From Bathynomus jamesi (taxonomy: Eukaryota > Arthropoda > Malacostraca > Isopoda > Cirolanidae), in the NCBI GenBank assembly GCA_023014485.1, contig JAJOZX010006149.1, forward strand, positions 62,001-126,000: a stretch of 64,000 nucleotides of DNA, written 5' to 3'. Both the position numbers and the translations under genes were made by a program. Numbering within the stretch: position 1 is the first letter of the stretch; every line of letters starts with the position of its first letter. Of this stretch, positions 44,957-56,050 are shown one piece after another. Under the pieces are notes generated by a model. It saw nothing but the letters and a program-made list of their open reading frames with translations, did no database searches and was not told the origin of the DNA.

Positions 44957-45150
44957 CTAAAAAATAATGACTATTTGTTTTATATTGATAATAATGAGGC
45001 TGAAAATGAGAACTTTATAAGAGTTGTTTTCATACTAATAACTGATTTTATATAATTCAACTACGCTGATTTCGAATAAGTTGCCCATTTTTTCTATCAC
45101 GAAAGGATTTTCTGCAAACTGGAAAGGAAAAAACAACAAATAAAAATTAA
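44957..45150 (+). repeat. Fragment similar to the junction and left end of copy 2
   Basis: From AATAATGACTATTTG through ACGCTGATTTCGAATAAG and TTTCTATCACGAAAGG, it matches 50333-50520 at roughly 85-90 percent by eye. The match includes about 28 bases outside the apparent left end of copy 2. Confidence 0.7.
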
Positions 45151-45685
45151 TAAGTTAGCCCTAAAACTAAAATGTAGTTTTATTCTAAAATTATATTAAT
45201 ATTTTTAATAAAATTTGAAGATATATTTGTTAAGGCAAAATTTTGTTTTTGCTTTAAATTTGGTTTACCGTGTTTCAGTTTTTGTTTGAAAGAGCAGACA
45301 GGCTATCAATACATCACAACTCTGGCCCTCGTGAAAGCCTTCTTTCACGAGCTTGATAATTAGTGCTGACTATTATCTAGCCATTTTTGAGACCTTACCA
45401 GTCTAATGGGTGGCGGTGGTGCTGTCTATAAGGTATGGCATGTATTTTCGAGATGGGGCTGTGTATTAAGGTTTATGTGAGGTAATGTAAGGGCTTGCAT
45501 CTATTTTGTTATAATAGAAATGCTTTAATTCTCCGTGTACGTTGTGTTGAGATGTGGCTATGTTAAATGGGAGGTATTCTAAAGGCTCGTTTTTTGGGAT
45601 AGAACTGCGTTAATTCACGTATGTGCTTTTTGAGGCAAGGCGATGCTAGTTTATATGTACGTAAATAACTGTGTTAGAAATTATA

Positions 45686-45735
<50 letters not shown>

Positions 45736-46559
45736 GTGTGTGTGTCTAAGACGACTGGTTGTATTCTCTGGCTGTTTCGACTGGCTGTTTTGACTGGCGG
45801 AGGTCCTGAAGCCAACCAAAAAAGCCACGTTTTACTCTAAGAATTTGATGTGAGTGGCGGTGGCGGTCCAGTTAGCCTATATATGCTTATATAAATCACT
45901 AAACTATGGCGACTGTTGCTTACCATCTAAAAAGACTGCCTGACAGCCGATTACGCCGTACGATTGGCTGTGGCATGGGTTTCATCTAAGTCACCTGTCT
46001 GTGATGCTGAAAAAATTAAAATGCTTCGAGACATGCCTCTGAAAACATCTTCTCTTTCTCTCTCCTGCTCCTCCTCTCTTTCCTTCTTGTGTTTAGGCTA
46101 CCCACATACATACATGCATATCTACAGATCTACAGAAGCTAAAGCTAACAAAGACCCTAAGATCCACTCTAAGGTTAGCCCGAGAGAAAGAAGAGAGTAG
46201 GGGATTAAAAGAAGAGAATAGGGTTAAGTAAGTAGCAAAACCTATCATTCGTGGGTTAACATTCATTCAGAAAAAGAAAAGACTCACCATCATCATCCAC
46301 CGGCCACTGCTGACAAGTCGGAAAAATAGTCGAAGAGAATAGGAAAGGGGTGAAAGATGAAAGAAGTAAAATAAGAAAGCTTACAAACAATGCAAACACA
46401 GTCTTAACTCAAACACTGCCATACCATGCAAACTACAGACATGCAAGTAAAGAGAAGATAAGAAAAGAACAAAAAAAGTATGAAGAGTATAACAAAAAGT
46501 GGGTTAGTTTACGCTACGAGCTACATTTAAGTTCGTGTTAGTCTAATTTTTTTAATATA
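45151..46559. other. Unassigned; GT microsatellite
   Basis: A (GT)n run is at 45690-45744. A small hairpin CTCGTGAAAGC...TTTCACGAG is at about 45330-45353. No recognisable coding region. Confidence 0.5.
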
Positions 46560-49500
46560 ATTTATTGCTGGCATATCACACGCTGGCATGTCAAAAGACT
46601 CAAACCTCGACCATTACCCCCAGAGCTCCTGTTGCTAATTGTTTTATTATTTTAAACAACGTTAATATTTTTAAAATGCCTATCTAAACGGTTTTTAAAC
46701 ATACTAACGCTGGTAGAGTTCACGACGGACGCGGGAAGATTGTTCCATTTATCATTTACTTTAAACATAAAAACGTTTTTAGCAATGCTAGTAATGAAAC
46801 GTCTGCCACGTAATTTAAATCCGTTATTACAAGTATTGCTATTATCGAAAATGAACAATTTGTCAAGATTTACGTTATCGATTTTATTAACGATTTTGAA
46901 AACTGCAATAAGCTCCCCCTTAATCTCCTAGTTTCGAGTGAATGCAAGTCTAACTCTTTAATCCTAGCTTCGTAAGACTTGTTGCGCAGTGACGGAATTA
47001 GTTTTTGGCGCGTCGATGAACCCTTTCCAACCTATCAATATCCTCACGCAAATACGGGCACCAAAACTGAACGGCATATTCTAAGTGAGGCCTGACTCCG
47101 GACTTGTAAAGGGGCAATATAATATTCATCGATTTAAATTCGAAATTACGCGTTATGAAGCCTAACATCCTATTAGTTTTGCGCAAGACTCCAGGCACTG
47201 GTTCCTAACTTTTAAATCCTTAGATACGCATACACCTAAATCTACTTCCTCGTCAGCGCCGCTAACTGTTTATCATCCATTGTGTACGTGTAATTGTTGT
47301 TACGAGTTCCTATATGCAAAACTTTACATTTGTCTACATTAAATTGCAGCTGCCACTTATCCGTCCTCCATAATCCTATTTACATCGTCTTGGAGCCTAT
47401 TTCCATCGTCCATTAAGAACAAGCCTACATCGTGTCGTTAATGTAGATTACGAATAGCAATGGCCTAATACTGAACCCTGAGGGACACCGCTACCTACAT
47501 CCAACCACCCCGATTCCCTACCATTAATCAACGACCCTCTGTTTTCCTGGCACGAAGCTATTCCTTTAAAGTTTAGCTACCTGACCGCGTATACAGTGTG
47601 CTTTAACCTTCACAATTAATCTTCTATGCGGAACTGTATCGAACGCTTTTTTAAAGTCTAAATAAATAACGTCATCCGCTCTATGCCTATCGTACTCGCG
47701 CACTATTTCGTTACAAAACTCTAACAAATTAGTTAAACAAGATTTATTGCGTCGAAACCCATGTTCACTACTATTAATCAAATCACGACTCTCTAAGTGA
47801 TCGATGATACGATCCCTAACTACGGATTCCAAAAGTTTACCTACAATTGAAATTAAGCTGATAGGCCTATAATTGCTAGCTACTGTGCGGTCGCCTTTTT
47901 AAAAAATGGTCGTAACGTTAGTTAATTTGAAGTCTTCAGGAATAATCCCCGTTTCCAGTGACTTATTAAAATTTTTTGTTAATTGACCTATGATAATGTC
48001 TCAAATCTTTCAAATGTCTAGGATAAAGCGTGTCAGGGCCTGGAGCCTTGCTAACTTTTAGCTTATCGATATAATGCGCAATCTCACCCTCGTAAACAGT
48101 TATTTCATTCAAAATAGTCTCACTACTAAATGGAACGATATCGTCCACGTCGGGGACATTATTTACGTCTTCTACGGTAAAAACTGTCGCAAAAAAGTTG
48201 TTAAAAATACCCGCCATCGCCTGAGAGTCGGAAGCCAAAGGGCCGTTAGTGTCCACTAGAGGGCCTATGTTATCTTTTATCGGCTTACGATTATTGACGT
48301 AGTCAAAAAACTTTTTCGGATTATGTTTACTATCCGCAGCTACAAGTATCTCAAAATTACGCTTAGCATTCCTAACAAATCCTTTAGCCTGACGTCTAAG
48401 CTCGATATATCTATTAAAGTTAGCTACCGTGCCATTGCGCTTATTAAGTCTATACGCTCTGTTACGCTCGTTTATGAACTCGCCTATTTCTCTAGTCCAC
48501 CACTTGGGCCTACCATGATTACCAGCGCGCTTGGGCCTACGCGGAATAAACTCCCTTTCGATATTCAAAAAACTTTCTTTAAACGCCTCCCAATGAAAAT
48601 TTGCGTCATTACCCATAAATAAATTATCCCAGTCCACTACTCATCCTATCCGCAAAACTATCAAAATTAGCCTTACGAAAATCAAGGACTTCTATTACTG
48701 TCCTTACTGTTTTCTATCAATAGCTTAAACCTAATAATTTGGTGATCACTACATCCCAAACTCTCGCCTACTTCCAAACTCACCTTCGACTATATTTTCG
48801 TTGTTCGTCATCACCACGTCTAAAATATTGTTACCGCGCGTTGGTTTGGTAACCGTCTGTTGTAAAAAATTATCTTCCATGAACTCAATCAGTCTCAAAC
48901 CCTCATCATTACCATTAAAAGTCTCGTAATTAATGTTAGGGCAGTTAAAGTCCCCGACAATTATACTATTCCGATTATTAATAAAGTTACTAAGAAGTGT
49001 GTAAAATCTAGTATCGGTATCGAGGGTTTGAACGGGACAGATCTCCCGTTAAACAACAACGAAATTAAAGCTAATACTACGTACCCTAACTTCAAAGTAT
49101 ATCGCATTAATTGCTGCCAGAAAATTTATCTTAACCTCGATAGCCCGAAGGGAATTATGAATGTACAACAAAACGCCGCCACCAGTCCTATGTAACCTAT
49201 CATTAGTAAAAAGTTTAAAACCCGCTATATCAAGTTCCCCAACAAGTCCCGAGTTACGGTATTTAACCACTTTTCGGTTATAGCAACTACATCGTAGTTC
49301 CCGGAATAAATTATCGCCTTAAATTCGTTCAATTTATTTCTTATACTACGCGCGTTACAATAAAAGACGTTTAAATTATTTTTTTTACCACGGATCGGCG
49401 TTTTAAACAATTTTTCACATCGGGCCAGCGTTTCCCGGACCCACAACGTTTAAAGAGGGCTTCGATCTATACAACTTTCGAACGTTCTCATCGATTAACC

Positions 49501-49560
49501 TACCTAGCCTAGCATTCCCTATTTCATTGAAATGCACCCTATTTTATAAAAAGGCTAGGA
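46560..49560 (-). pseudogene. LINE family D (CR1-like), copy 1
   Basis: Minus-strand frames in order: NNLNVFYCNARSIRNKLNEF and YDVVAITEKWLN (endonuclease), GGGVLLYIHN, then FIPRRPKRAGNHGRPKWWTR and APGPDTLYPRHLK, VVRDRIIDHLESRDLINSSE, HGFRRNKSCLTNLLEF, VIYLDFKKAFDTVPHRRL (first catalytic Asp), NRMLGFITRNFEFKSMNIIL, GVRPHLEYAVQFWCPYL and the C-terminal FKVNDKWNNLPASVVN to a stop at 46652. The part with the YxDD site is damaged by shifts. This is the typical CR1-like order. It lies within the TA-flanked element. Confidence 0.82.
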
Positions 49561-49904
49561 TCACCAAATTCTGACCACAGCTTTACGAAGGGTACATTTT
49601 CCTGAGCAGAAATCCCTTCTAGTTTAGTGTTCAAAATATTGTTTTTGACGTAATCCTAAAATTTAAAAAAGTGCCTATGGGTAATTCCTAATATGTATAT
49701 ACCTAATATAATATATACCTAAAATATATATTTTTTTGGTGGGTCTGAGCAGCCTTAGGTTAGGTTACCCATTGGTGTTCACAGATATATATATATATAA
49801 GTAAAATTTGTTTCTATTTTGGGGGAGGGTTCAAAAAACTCATCATGTACATGCGATGTTGCAATGTTGCATTGCAATTGCACTCTCCCAGTTTGCAGGC
49901 ATAC

Positions 49905-50361
49905 TACTGTACATATTTTTATTTACAAGTATAAGAACAAAATCATTAATTCACAATGGGTAAATAAAATTTTGTAACTCCTCAAGAAATCCACTTATAT
50001 CAGCCCAGAAATAGATCAAAGCATGTTATACCTGAATTTAGATTGTTTTCATCTAAAAAATTACCAATTTTTATGGATTGAAATTATGGAATGATTTAAA
50101 TGCTGAAATAAAAAATATTGTGAATGTAAATTCGTTTAAAACCAAGTTGAAATCTCTATTAATAATGGAATACTAATAAAAATCTAGGATTAAATGTACA
50201 ATACTATGTTTATTAATTTCTCGTGTGTAATCTAGGATAAAAGGTACGTTACTTGTGACTGCTCGTCTCTTATCTCTCATGTTTAATATTAATTTCTTTG
50301 TGTAGCATAGTATTAGTATCATACCTTCAATAATGACCATTTGTTTTCCATTGATAATAAT
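49905..50361 (+). pseudogene. LINE family C, piece 3 (C-terminus and 3' UTR)
   Basis: Broken frames give LYIFLFTSIRTKSLI, LKNYQFLW and the usual end block with NGMI-like then FKTKLKSLLIMEY, before 3' untranslated sequence that is cut by copy 2. Confidence 0.6.
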
Positions 50362-50586
50362 CAGGCCTGCAAATGAGAACTTTGTAAGAGTTGTTTTTTT
50401 ACTAATAACTGATTTTATATAATTCAACTACGCTGATTTTGAATAAGGTGTCCATATTTTTCTATCACGTAAGGATTTTCTGCAACCTACAAAGGAAAAA
50501 ACAACAACATAAATAAATATTATTTATTTCAATTTACATTAGGTACCTATTTCGCTTTGTTATACTAATTACAAATGCAAACAACT

Positions 50587-52283
50587 TTAAAAAGAAAGAA
50601 GACTATTAACGTCAATTACATAGTCATTTTTATTTGTCCTGAGTTTTCTTGTGAGATCTCTGCCTTTTAGTCTCGAATGTAATAATTCTGTAATAATTCT
50701 GTAACAATTATGTAATAATTCTGGAGTATCCCGTTTCAACATCCAGCAGTAATCAGCCATCATGCTATGCTGATATCCCACCTCCACTGATATCTCTTCT
50801 CCATTTCTTTGATGTCTTGGTGAAACCGTTCTCCTTGTTCTTCGCTGAGTGCTCCGAGATTCTCAAGGAAGTAACCCAAGTGTGAATGTAAGAAATGTAA
50901 TTTTAAACTCATATTGCAACCCAATTCTTTGAACTTATTTAGCATGTTGTTCACACTGTTTTGGTAATTTGGGTCCTTCTTGTTCCCCAAAAATTTGCTG
51001 ATAACATCCTTAAAAGCAATCCACGCTTCTTTTTCACGATTGTTCATTGTTCTTTCAAAGTGTTCATCCAAAGCCAGTTTTCTAATCTGGATACCAACGA
51101 AAATTCCTTATTTCAATTTTGCTTCCGAAAGAGTTGAGAATTTACCACACAGGTACTTAAAACAATATCTTCGTCCAAGGCCTTAACAAATTGCTTCATG
51201 AAGCCCAATTTTATGTGAAGCGGAGGTAAAAGGACTTTCATCGTGTCAACCAAACTTTCACGTTGAATGTTTTAAGAACCAGGTGTCAGGTTGACTCTGC
51301 GTGGCCACTCCTTTTTTATCCAGTGCTGAGTTCTTGCTTTGCTATCCCATTCACACAAAACACATGGAAACTTCGTATAACCTGGTTGTTGACCTAGTAA
51401 CATACAAATCACTTTTAAGTCTTCACAAAGTAGCCAATCGTGTTCTTTGTATTTAACCTTAGCTAGAAGAAGCTCAAGATTTTCGTACGTTTCCTTCAAA
51501 TGAACCGAATGAGCACAGGAACGGATGTATACAAGTTACCGTTTTGAAGGAGGACGCCTTTTAGACTTCGTTTGGAGGAATCATTGAAAAGTCTCCACTC
51601 ATTTGGGTCATAGACTGCAGCGCCTAGCTTAAGTATTACTTCCGAAACATTGTTGCAATATACCAGTGAATTTTCTTGAGAAAAATATTGGATGAATTCT
51701 TTTTTCTCGATTCCTGTACCAGTATAATGACATCCCGGGAGAAAGCAAGTTCTTTGCACGAAGTCTGGATCCCAAAAATTCTGAAGAATCCTTCGGGAGA
51801 CACAAATCTCTTACCAAATCATTAAGTTCACTTTGTGTAAACAATTGGGGTTCACCAGATGTTTCGGTTTGAAAACAATCAATATCATCGTTTCCAACAT
51901 CATCAGACACCGAATCAGATGAAGTTACATCAAGAGTATTTTGTTTAGTAGGTACAGGTATACCAGGTCCATGAGCAACAGGTCTTATAGCAGACTGAAA
52001 GTTTGGATAAGAAATCTCCTTTTATTTTTAGTGTTGTAGCCTTGCACGTTACATGAACAAAAAGTAGCAGTCATTACTGTGATTTCTAGGCTCACGCCAG
52101 ACTATTGGAATCCTTAAAAGCAAAGAATCCTTTTTACCTTTACTCCCCAAGTTTCATTCCGAAGTACGCATAGTATGCTTTCTTGACGAAGTCTATAATA
52201 TCTCGCCTTTGTTTTTTCACAGTAAATTTTCCACAAATATAACAGGAAACGTTTGGGCTATTTACACACCCTCTGGTTGCCAT
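50587..52283 (-). pseudogene. Transposase-like protein of copy 2, heavily broken
   Basis: The start ATG at 52283 gives a Cys-rich N-terminus (GCVNSPNVSCYICGKFTV, then DFVKKAYYAYFGMKLGE) homologous to copy 1. Later frames hold EWRLFNDSSKRSLKGVLLQN, WLLCEDLKVICMLLGQQPGY, FPCVLCEWDSKARTQHW, MSLKLHFLHSHLGYFLENLG, ALSEEQGERFHQDIKEMEKR and DYCWMLKRDTPELL. Thus both aspartates, the CxxC, the HxxxxH and the Glu are kept although the DNA has many stops and shifts. This independent retention supports their catalytic or metal role. It ends at a stop at 50587. Confidence 0.75.
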
Positions 52284-52374
52284 AGCGACAAATAAACAAA
52301 TTTCAAAAGAGAAATATAGTCACCGCGCACCTTTGAATAATAAAGAACTATAACCTCACACGCACTTGACAGAC

Positions 52375-52479
52375 TGACTCATCTCGTGGCTTGTCAATCA
52401 CTTACATACTAGCGGTGCGTTTCTTGAATGTTCTAGAAGACGCTATGACGTCACTTCTGAGCTGAAGGCATTTATAGGC
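52375..52479 (-). promoter_or_regulatory. Possible stress-responsive promoter of copy 2
   Basis: Within 110 bp upstream of the copy 2 ATG lie an AP-1 consensus TGACTCA (52375-52381), a heat-shock element with four perfect alternating units TTCnnGAAnnTTCnnGAA (52421-52438), a perfect CRE TGACGTCA (52446-52453) and, on the minus strand, a TATA-like CTATAAATG (about 52469-52477). Order relative to the TATA is unusual, as the sites lie downstream of it. Function is inference. Confidence 0.4.
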
Positions 52480-52671
52480 AGTAGTTTTTAATCAAAATTT
52501 AATTGAGTCATTTTTAATGAAAATTACTTTCATATGTAATATGAAATATGACATTTTGTGAAAAATCTATATGTGATGGCGAAAAATGAATATTATTTTC
52601 GGAATCAGCTTGCAAAATTTACTATATAAGTGATAAAATATTTCGGACAACAAAACCATCGCAGATCTGTG

Positions 52672-52889
52672 TAATTTAAGATTAATACATACCCTAATTA
52701 ATAATTCTTATTCATGATTTATGTATTATTAATAATAACTGTTTTATTTTTAATTAAAAGCCCATTAAAGCCTAAAGCTTAAGGGTCAAATAAAATAAAA
52801 TAAGTAATTCAGCTTAACAATTATTTATGTCATTCTAAATTGTAAAAGTATTGTATTTATTGTATTAATAAAGGTTATTCAATTCAATA
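52672..52889 (+). pseudogene. LINE family C, piece 4 (3' UTR and tail)
   Basis: Non-coding AT-rich sequence ends in AATAAAGGTTATTCAATTCAA, an ATTCA-type tail typical of CR1/L2/Jockey-like elements. It follows directly on copy 2, in the same orientation as the other pieces of LINE C. Confidence 0.5.
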
Positions 52890-53416
52890 TGACGTAATCA
52901 TCATACTGAAGGTTATTTCAGTAATGGTGTGCATCGTCTGATATTAATGTGGAAGTAATTTTTGTTATCAATTAAGTTGTTTTCATTAGTGAAGCCTATA
53001 TTTAAAAGGATGTTTTTTCTGGTACTCTCTGTCATCACCAGTTAACATTAACATCTAAGAGACAGCAGTATACGTGCTTGTTCATTGTCTTCTTGTTTGC
53101 TTCGTTTTTCTTTTATTAATATGTGTATATTCCCCAATGTGTATCTTCCCCATCTTTATAAGTTCGTAAACAGAAAATTAAAAGCTTCGTAAGTTTTTTT
53201 TCAGGAGTTAGGTGTCTTAAGTTTTTTAGTATTTATATTTTAATTATGTCATAAAATTTTTCATTTGGAGCATTCGGAGTCTGTCTGATACAACTGCAAG
53301 TATTACCCCTTTAATGTTCATGCAGATTTCTTTTCTGAGAGGGCATAAAATTATTTGACATTAACTAGAGCAGAGCAGTAAAGTGACTCATTCGACATTG
53401 AAGAATTTCTATAATA
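52890..53416. other. No recognisable feature
   Basis: No coding frame or terminal repeat that I can support. Confidence 0.5.
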
Positions 53417-53497
53417 CAGGGTGTCTCAGAAGTCGCGCACCACAGACTCAGCTCATCCGCACCTATAAATATGGTGCGCGACTTCTGAGACACCTTG
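53417..53497. mobile_element. 81-bp mariner-type palindromic MITE
   Basis: CAGGGTGTCTCAGAAGTCGC and its inverted copy make up most of the element, with a loop of about 25 bases. TA flanks both sides (53415-53416, 53498-53499). The terminus resembles the mariner at 2049. Confidence 0.9.
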
Positions 53498-53499
53498 TA

Positions 53500-54242
53500 T
53501 AATAGTCAGTTTTTCCATTTTGTCACTAGAAGTTCCACGTAAGTGATTTCATGTATGTATCTATCACATTCCAGTATTGCCTTTCAATTCAAGCAGTCAA
53601 TTTGCAATATATTAAATTTGCATATTTGGATTTCTTCTCTATAAGTACAGTTTTCATGTCTTTTGCAAATGCCTTGATAATCGTAAAACGTGTGTTTCAG
53701 TTTGGCTTAACCATAGGAAGTCTGCCTTTGTTGCTTCCCGATACGAAACTTTATTTGACTTTACACCTGGTATGTTTGCAAATAATATTTTTATCATTTC
53801 TTCGACCTTTTGTTTTGTCTGAGCTCTTGATATTTTAAATCATGCTTCATTGCCCTATGACCGACGTTCAAAGTAAATTTTACTTATTTTGACATACGTT
53901 ACATTGTTTTACACTATTTCTGTAATTTGTGATTCTGGGTTATAAATGATAAATAATTATCCAGCTTGTGAGGATGTTTATAATATCGAAAAAATTCTTT
54001 TCTTGATTTAAAGTTACTCTGCTAAATATTGATTCCCACACCCCGAATTATTTTCCGAAATGTCAGCAAAAGTGTTAACTGATGGTTGATGTGTGAAAAA
54101 ACATCTTACTAAATCCGCAGTGTCCATAAGTTAAATAAGATTTGCAGTTGGTGAGATGATGGAATTGATTTTTTTTTCACAATTTACATGTAGTGATCAG
54201 ATGTATTGAGAAATTTGCGGAAGTTGATGAGTATCGATACAT
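53500..54242. other. No recognisable feature
   Basis: A hydrophobic 95-codon frame (53551-53838) has no similarity I can name. I do not call it a gene. Confidence 0.45.
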
Positions 54243-55048
54243 TGTTATAATGTTATAATGTTTCAGTCCAACAAGGACCTTAGGATCCACTCATGGTTGG
54301 TCTACTTAACCGTGTTTGTAATTCTGTATTGCGCATGTCTTCCGTGGTGGCGGAGGGGACCTACAATTTTATGTGAGTTCCGAACCACAAAAACCTTAAT
54401 TTTACTACCTTAAACTATATCCAATCTATCAACATATGCATCTAATCGATTTTTAAACATATTTAAAGACGTGCTACTAATTGCTTCTACCAGCAAACTA
54501 TTCCAGCTATTTACTATTGTATGCCTAAAAAAGTTTTTGGCAACTACTGTCTCGAACCTCCTACGAGTCAGCTTACACCCGTTATTTCTAGTTCTACTAT
54601 ATTGTGCTATTTCGAAAAAGCTCTCTCTATTTATGTTATCGAACTCACTCATAATTTTCAAAACTGGATTAGATCACCCCTTAGCCTCCTAGTCTCGAGT
54701 GTAGTCAGTTTTAACTCCTTAAGCCTATCCTCGTACGACTTTGACCTAAGCGACGGAATCATCTTAGTTGCTCGTCTTTGAACTCTTTCGATTTTGGCTA
54801 TATCCTTGAGTATATGGATTCCAAAATTGGATCACGTGCTCCAAATGGGGTCTAACTAATGGTTTATAAAGAGGAACAATATATCGTGCGATTTATACTC
54901 AAAATTCCTAGCTATAAAGCTTAGCACTTTGTTCGCCTTATTGACCGTTGCTGTACTTTGTTTCGCTACTTTCAAGTCACCAATGCCTATAACTCCTAAA
55001 TCTCTTTCCTGATCTACGCTTGCCAACGCCTTCCCTGACATACTATAC

Positions 55049-55122
55049 GCAACATTACCGTTACGCAAACCTATAACATTACCGTTACGCAAACCTATAA
55101 CATTACCGTTACGCAAACCTAT
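55049..55122 (-). repeat. 24-bp in-frame tandem repeat in LINE D copy 2
   Basis: ACATTACCGTTACGCAAACC plus four bases occurs three times without change, encoding repeated GLRNGNVI. Copy 1 shows no such array at the equivalent place. Confidence 0.85.
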
Positions 55123-55658
55123 ATGTAAAATTTGCACTTATTGACGTTAAATCTCATTTTCCATGTGACCGACCAACCAACGATTTTATTCAGATCTTCC
55201 TGGATTTTACGTCTATCTTCGTCATTTATCGTCCTACCCGCAAACTTTGAAACTGTACTGATTAGGCCGACATCTAAATCGTTAATATATATATATAAGA
55301 AAAAGCAAGGGGCCCAATACAGAACCATGAGGAGCGCCGCTCGCTACATTAGCCCAAGAAGACTCCGCTCCATCAACGACCACCCTCTGTTTCCTACCTC
55401 GCAACCACTCTTCTATCCAATTTATTACTACACCCCTGATTCCATGAGCCTTAGTTTTTTCAACGAGTCTTTTGTGCGGTACGGTGTCAAACACTTTTTG
55501 AAAATCTAAATACACTACATGTACCGCCCGATGATTATCATAAACTTCAACCACGCTTTGGAAAAATTTTAAAAGATTAGTTAAGCAAGATTTATTTCGC
55601 CTAAAACCGTGCTGCGTATTTGTAATGAAGTTATGCAATTCTAAGTGTTCGACTATAC

Positions 55659-55871
55659 TATCGGTTCTCAAACTTTTCTTCTTCTGTACCCCTTGAATTC
55701 TTTCACGGGATTTTCTGGATTTTCGAGAGAGATATAGGATTTTACTTTCTTTACGACCGTGTGACTTGTGGCCGTTTGTTAATCGTATATAAAATTAAAA
55801 CGGTTATATTTTCAGGACCCCTTCCCGTACCCCCTAAGCTTCCCTCGCGTACCCCAGTTTGAGAACCACTG
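55659..55871. mobile_element. hAT MITE, duplication GACTATAC
   Basis: The ends GGTTCTCAAACTT and, inverted, CAGTGGTTCTCAAACTGGGG are flanked by an exact 8-bp repeat GACTATAC (55651-55658, 55872-55879). Removal rejoins the LINE D reading frame (MDRIV with EHLELH). Length 213 bp, non-coding. Confidence 0.92.
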
Positions 55872-56050
55872 GACTATACGATCCATAATTATCGATTCCA
55901 GTAGCTTACCTACAACAGACGTTAAGCTGATTGGCCTATAATTTCCCGCAACACCTTTATTGCCTTTGTTAAAAATAGGCGTTACATTTGCTAACTTGAA
56001 ATTATCTGGTACGCACCCCTCAGAAATAGACGCATTAAAAATCTTTGTTT

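Larger units (their letters stand above)
44880..49904. mobile_element. TIR element of about 5 kb with TA duplication, unclassified
   Basis: The ends GTATGCCCGCAAAATGGGAG and, inverted, GTATGCCTGCAAACTGGGAG remain similar for about 80 bp (TGCAATGCAACATTG is shared). TA lies on both sides (44878-44879, 49905-49906). Removing it joins LINE C in frame: CAACTGGCAGAAGTA with CTGTACATATTTTTA. The interior holds a fragment like 50333-50520, unassigned sequence, a GT microsatellite and a CR1-like LINE. I find no transposase of its own; it may be a filled MITE-type element. Confidence 0.65.
50362..52671 (-). mobile_element. DNA transposon of unrecognised superfamily, copy 2
   Basis: The ends CAGGCCTGCAAATG (left) and, inverted, CAGATCTGCGATGG are weakly alike. 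The subterminal blocks CGCTGATTTTGAATAAG and CTATCACG (50431-50480) and the mirrored CGGAATCAGC (52600-52609) lie at the same distances from the ends as in copy 1. A target duplication is not clear (TAAT-type sequence on both sides). It interrupts the 3' UTR of LINE C. The single gene is on the minus strand and is more decayed than that of copy 1. Confidence 0.75.
54243..56050 (-). pseudogene. LINE family D (CR1-like), copy 2
   Basis: Minus strand, in order: YRPISLTSVVGKLLESI at about 55950, then MDRIV joined across a MITE to EHLELHNFITNTQHGFRRNK, VVYLDFQKVFDTVPHKRLVE (first catalytic Asp), GIRGVVINWIEEWLRGRKQR, GAPHGSVLGPLLFLIYI, INDLDVGLISTVSKFAGRT (the YADD site degraded to FAGRT), WKMRFNVNKCK, three GLRNGNVI repeats, ERDLGVIG and the end WNSLLVEAISSTSLNMFKNR to a stop at 54410. 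It is 5'-truncated near 56050. The 3' UTR shares a GACCTACA...TTCCGAACCAC motif with the SINE at 12245. Confidence 0.82.

Noticed and set aside
53551..53838. 95-codon hydrophobic frame resembling a membrane protein
   Set aside because: No recognisable receptor or transporter motif and no start context. Composition is explained by AT-rich sequence.
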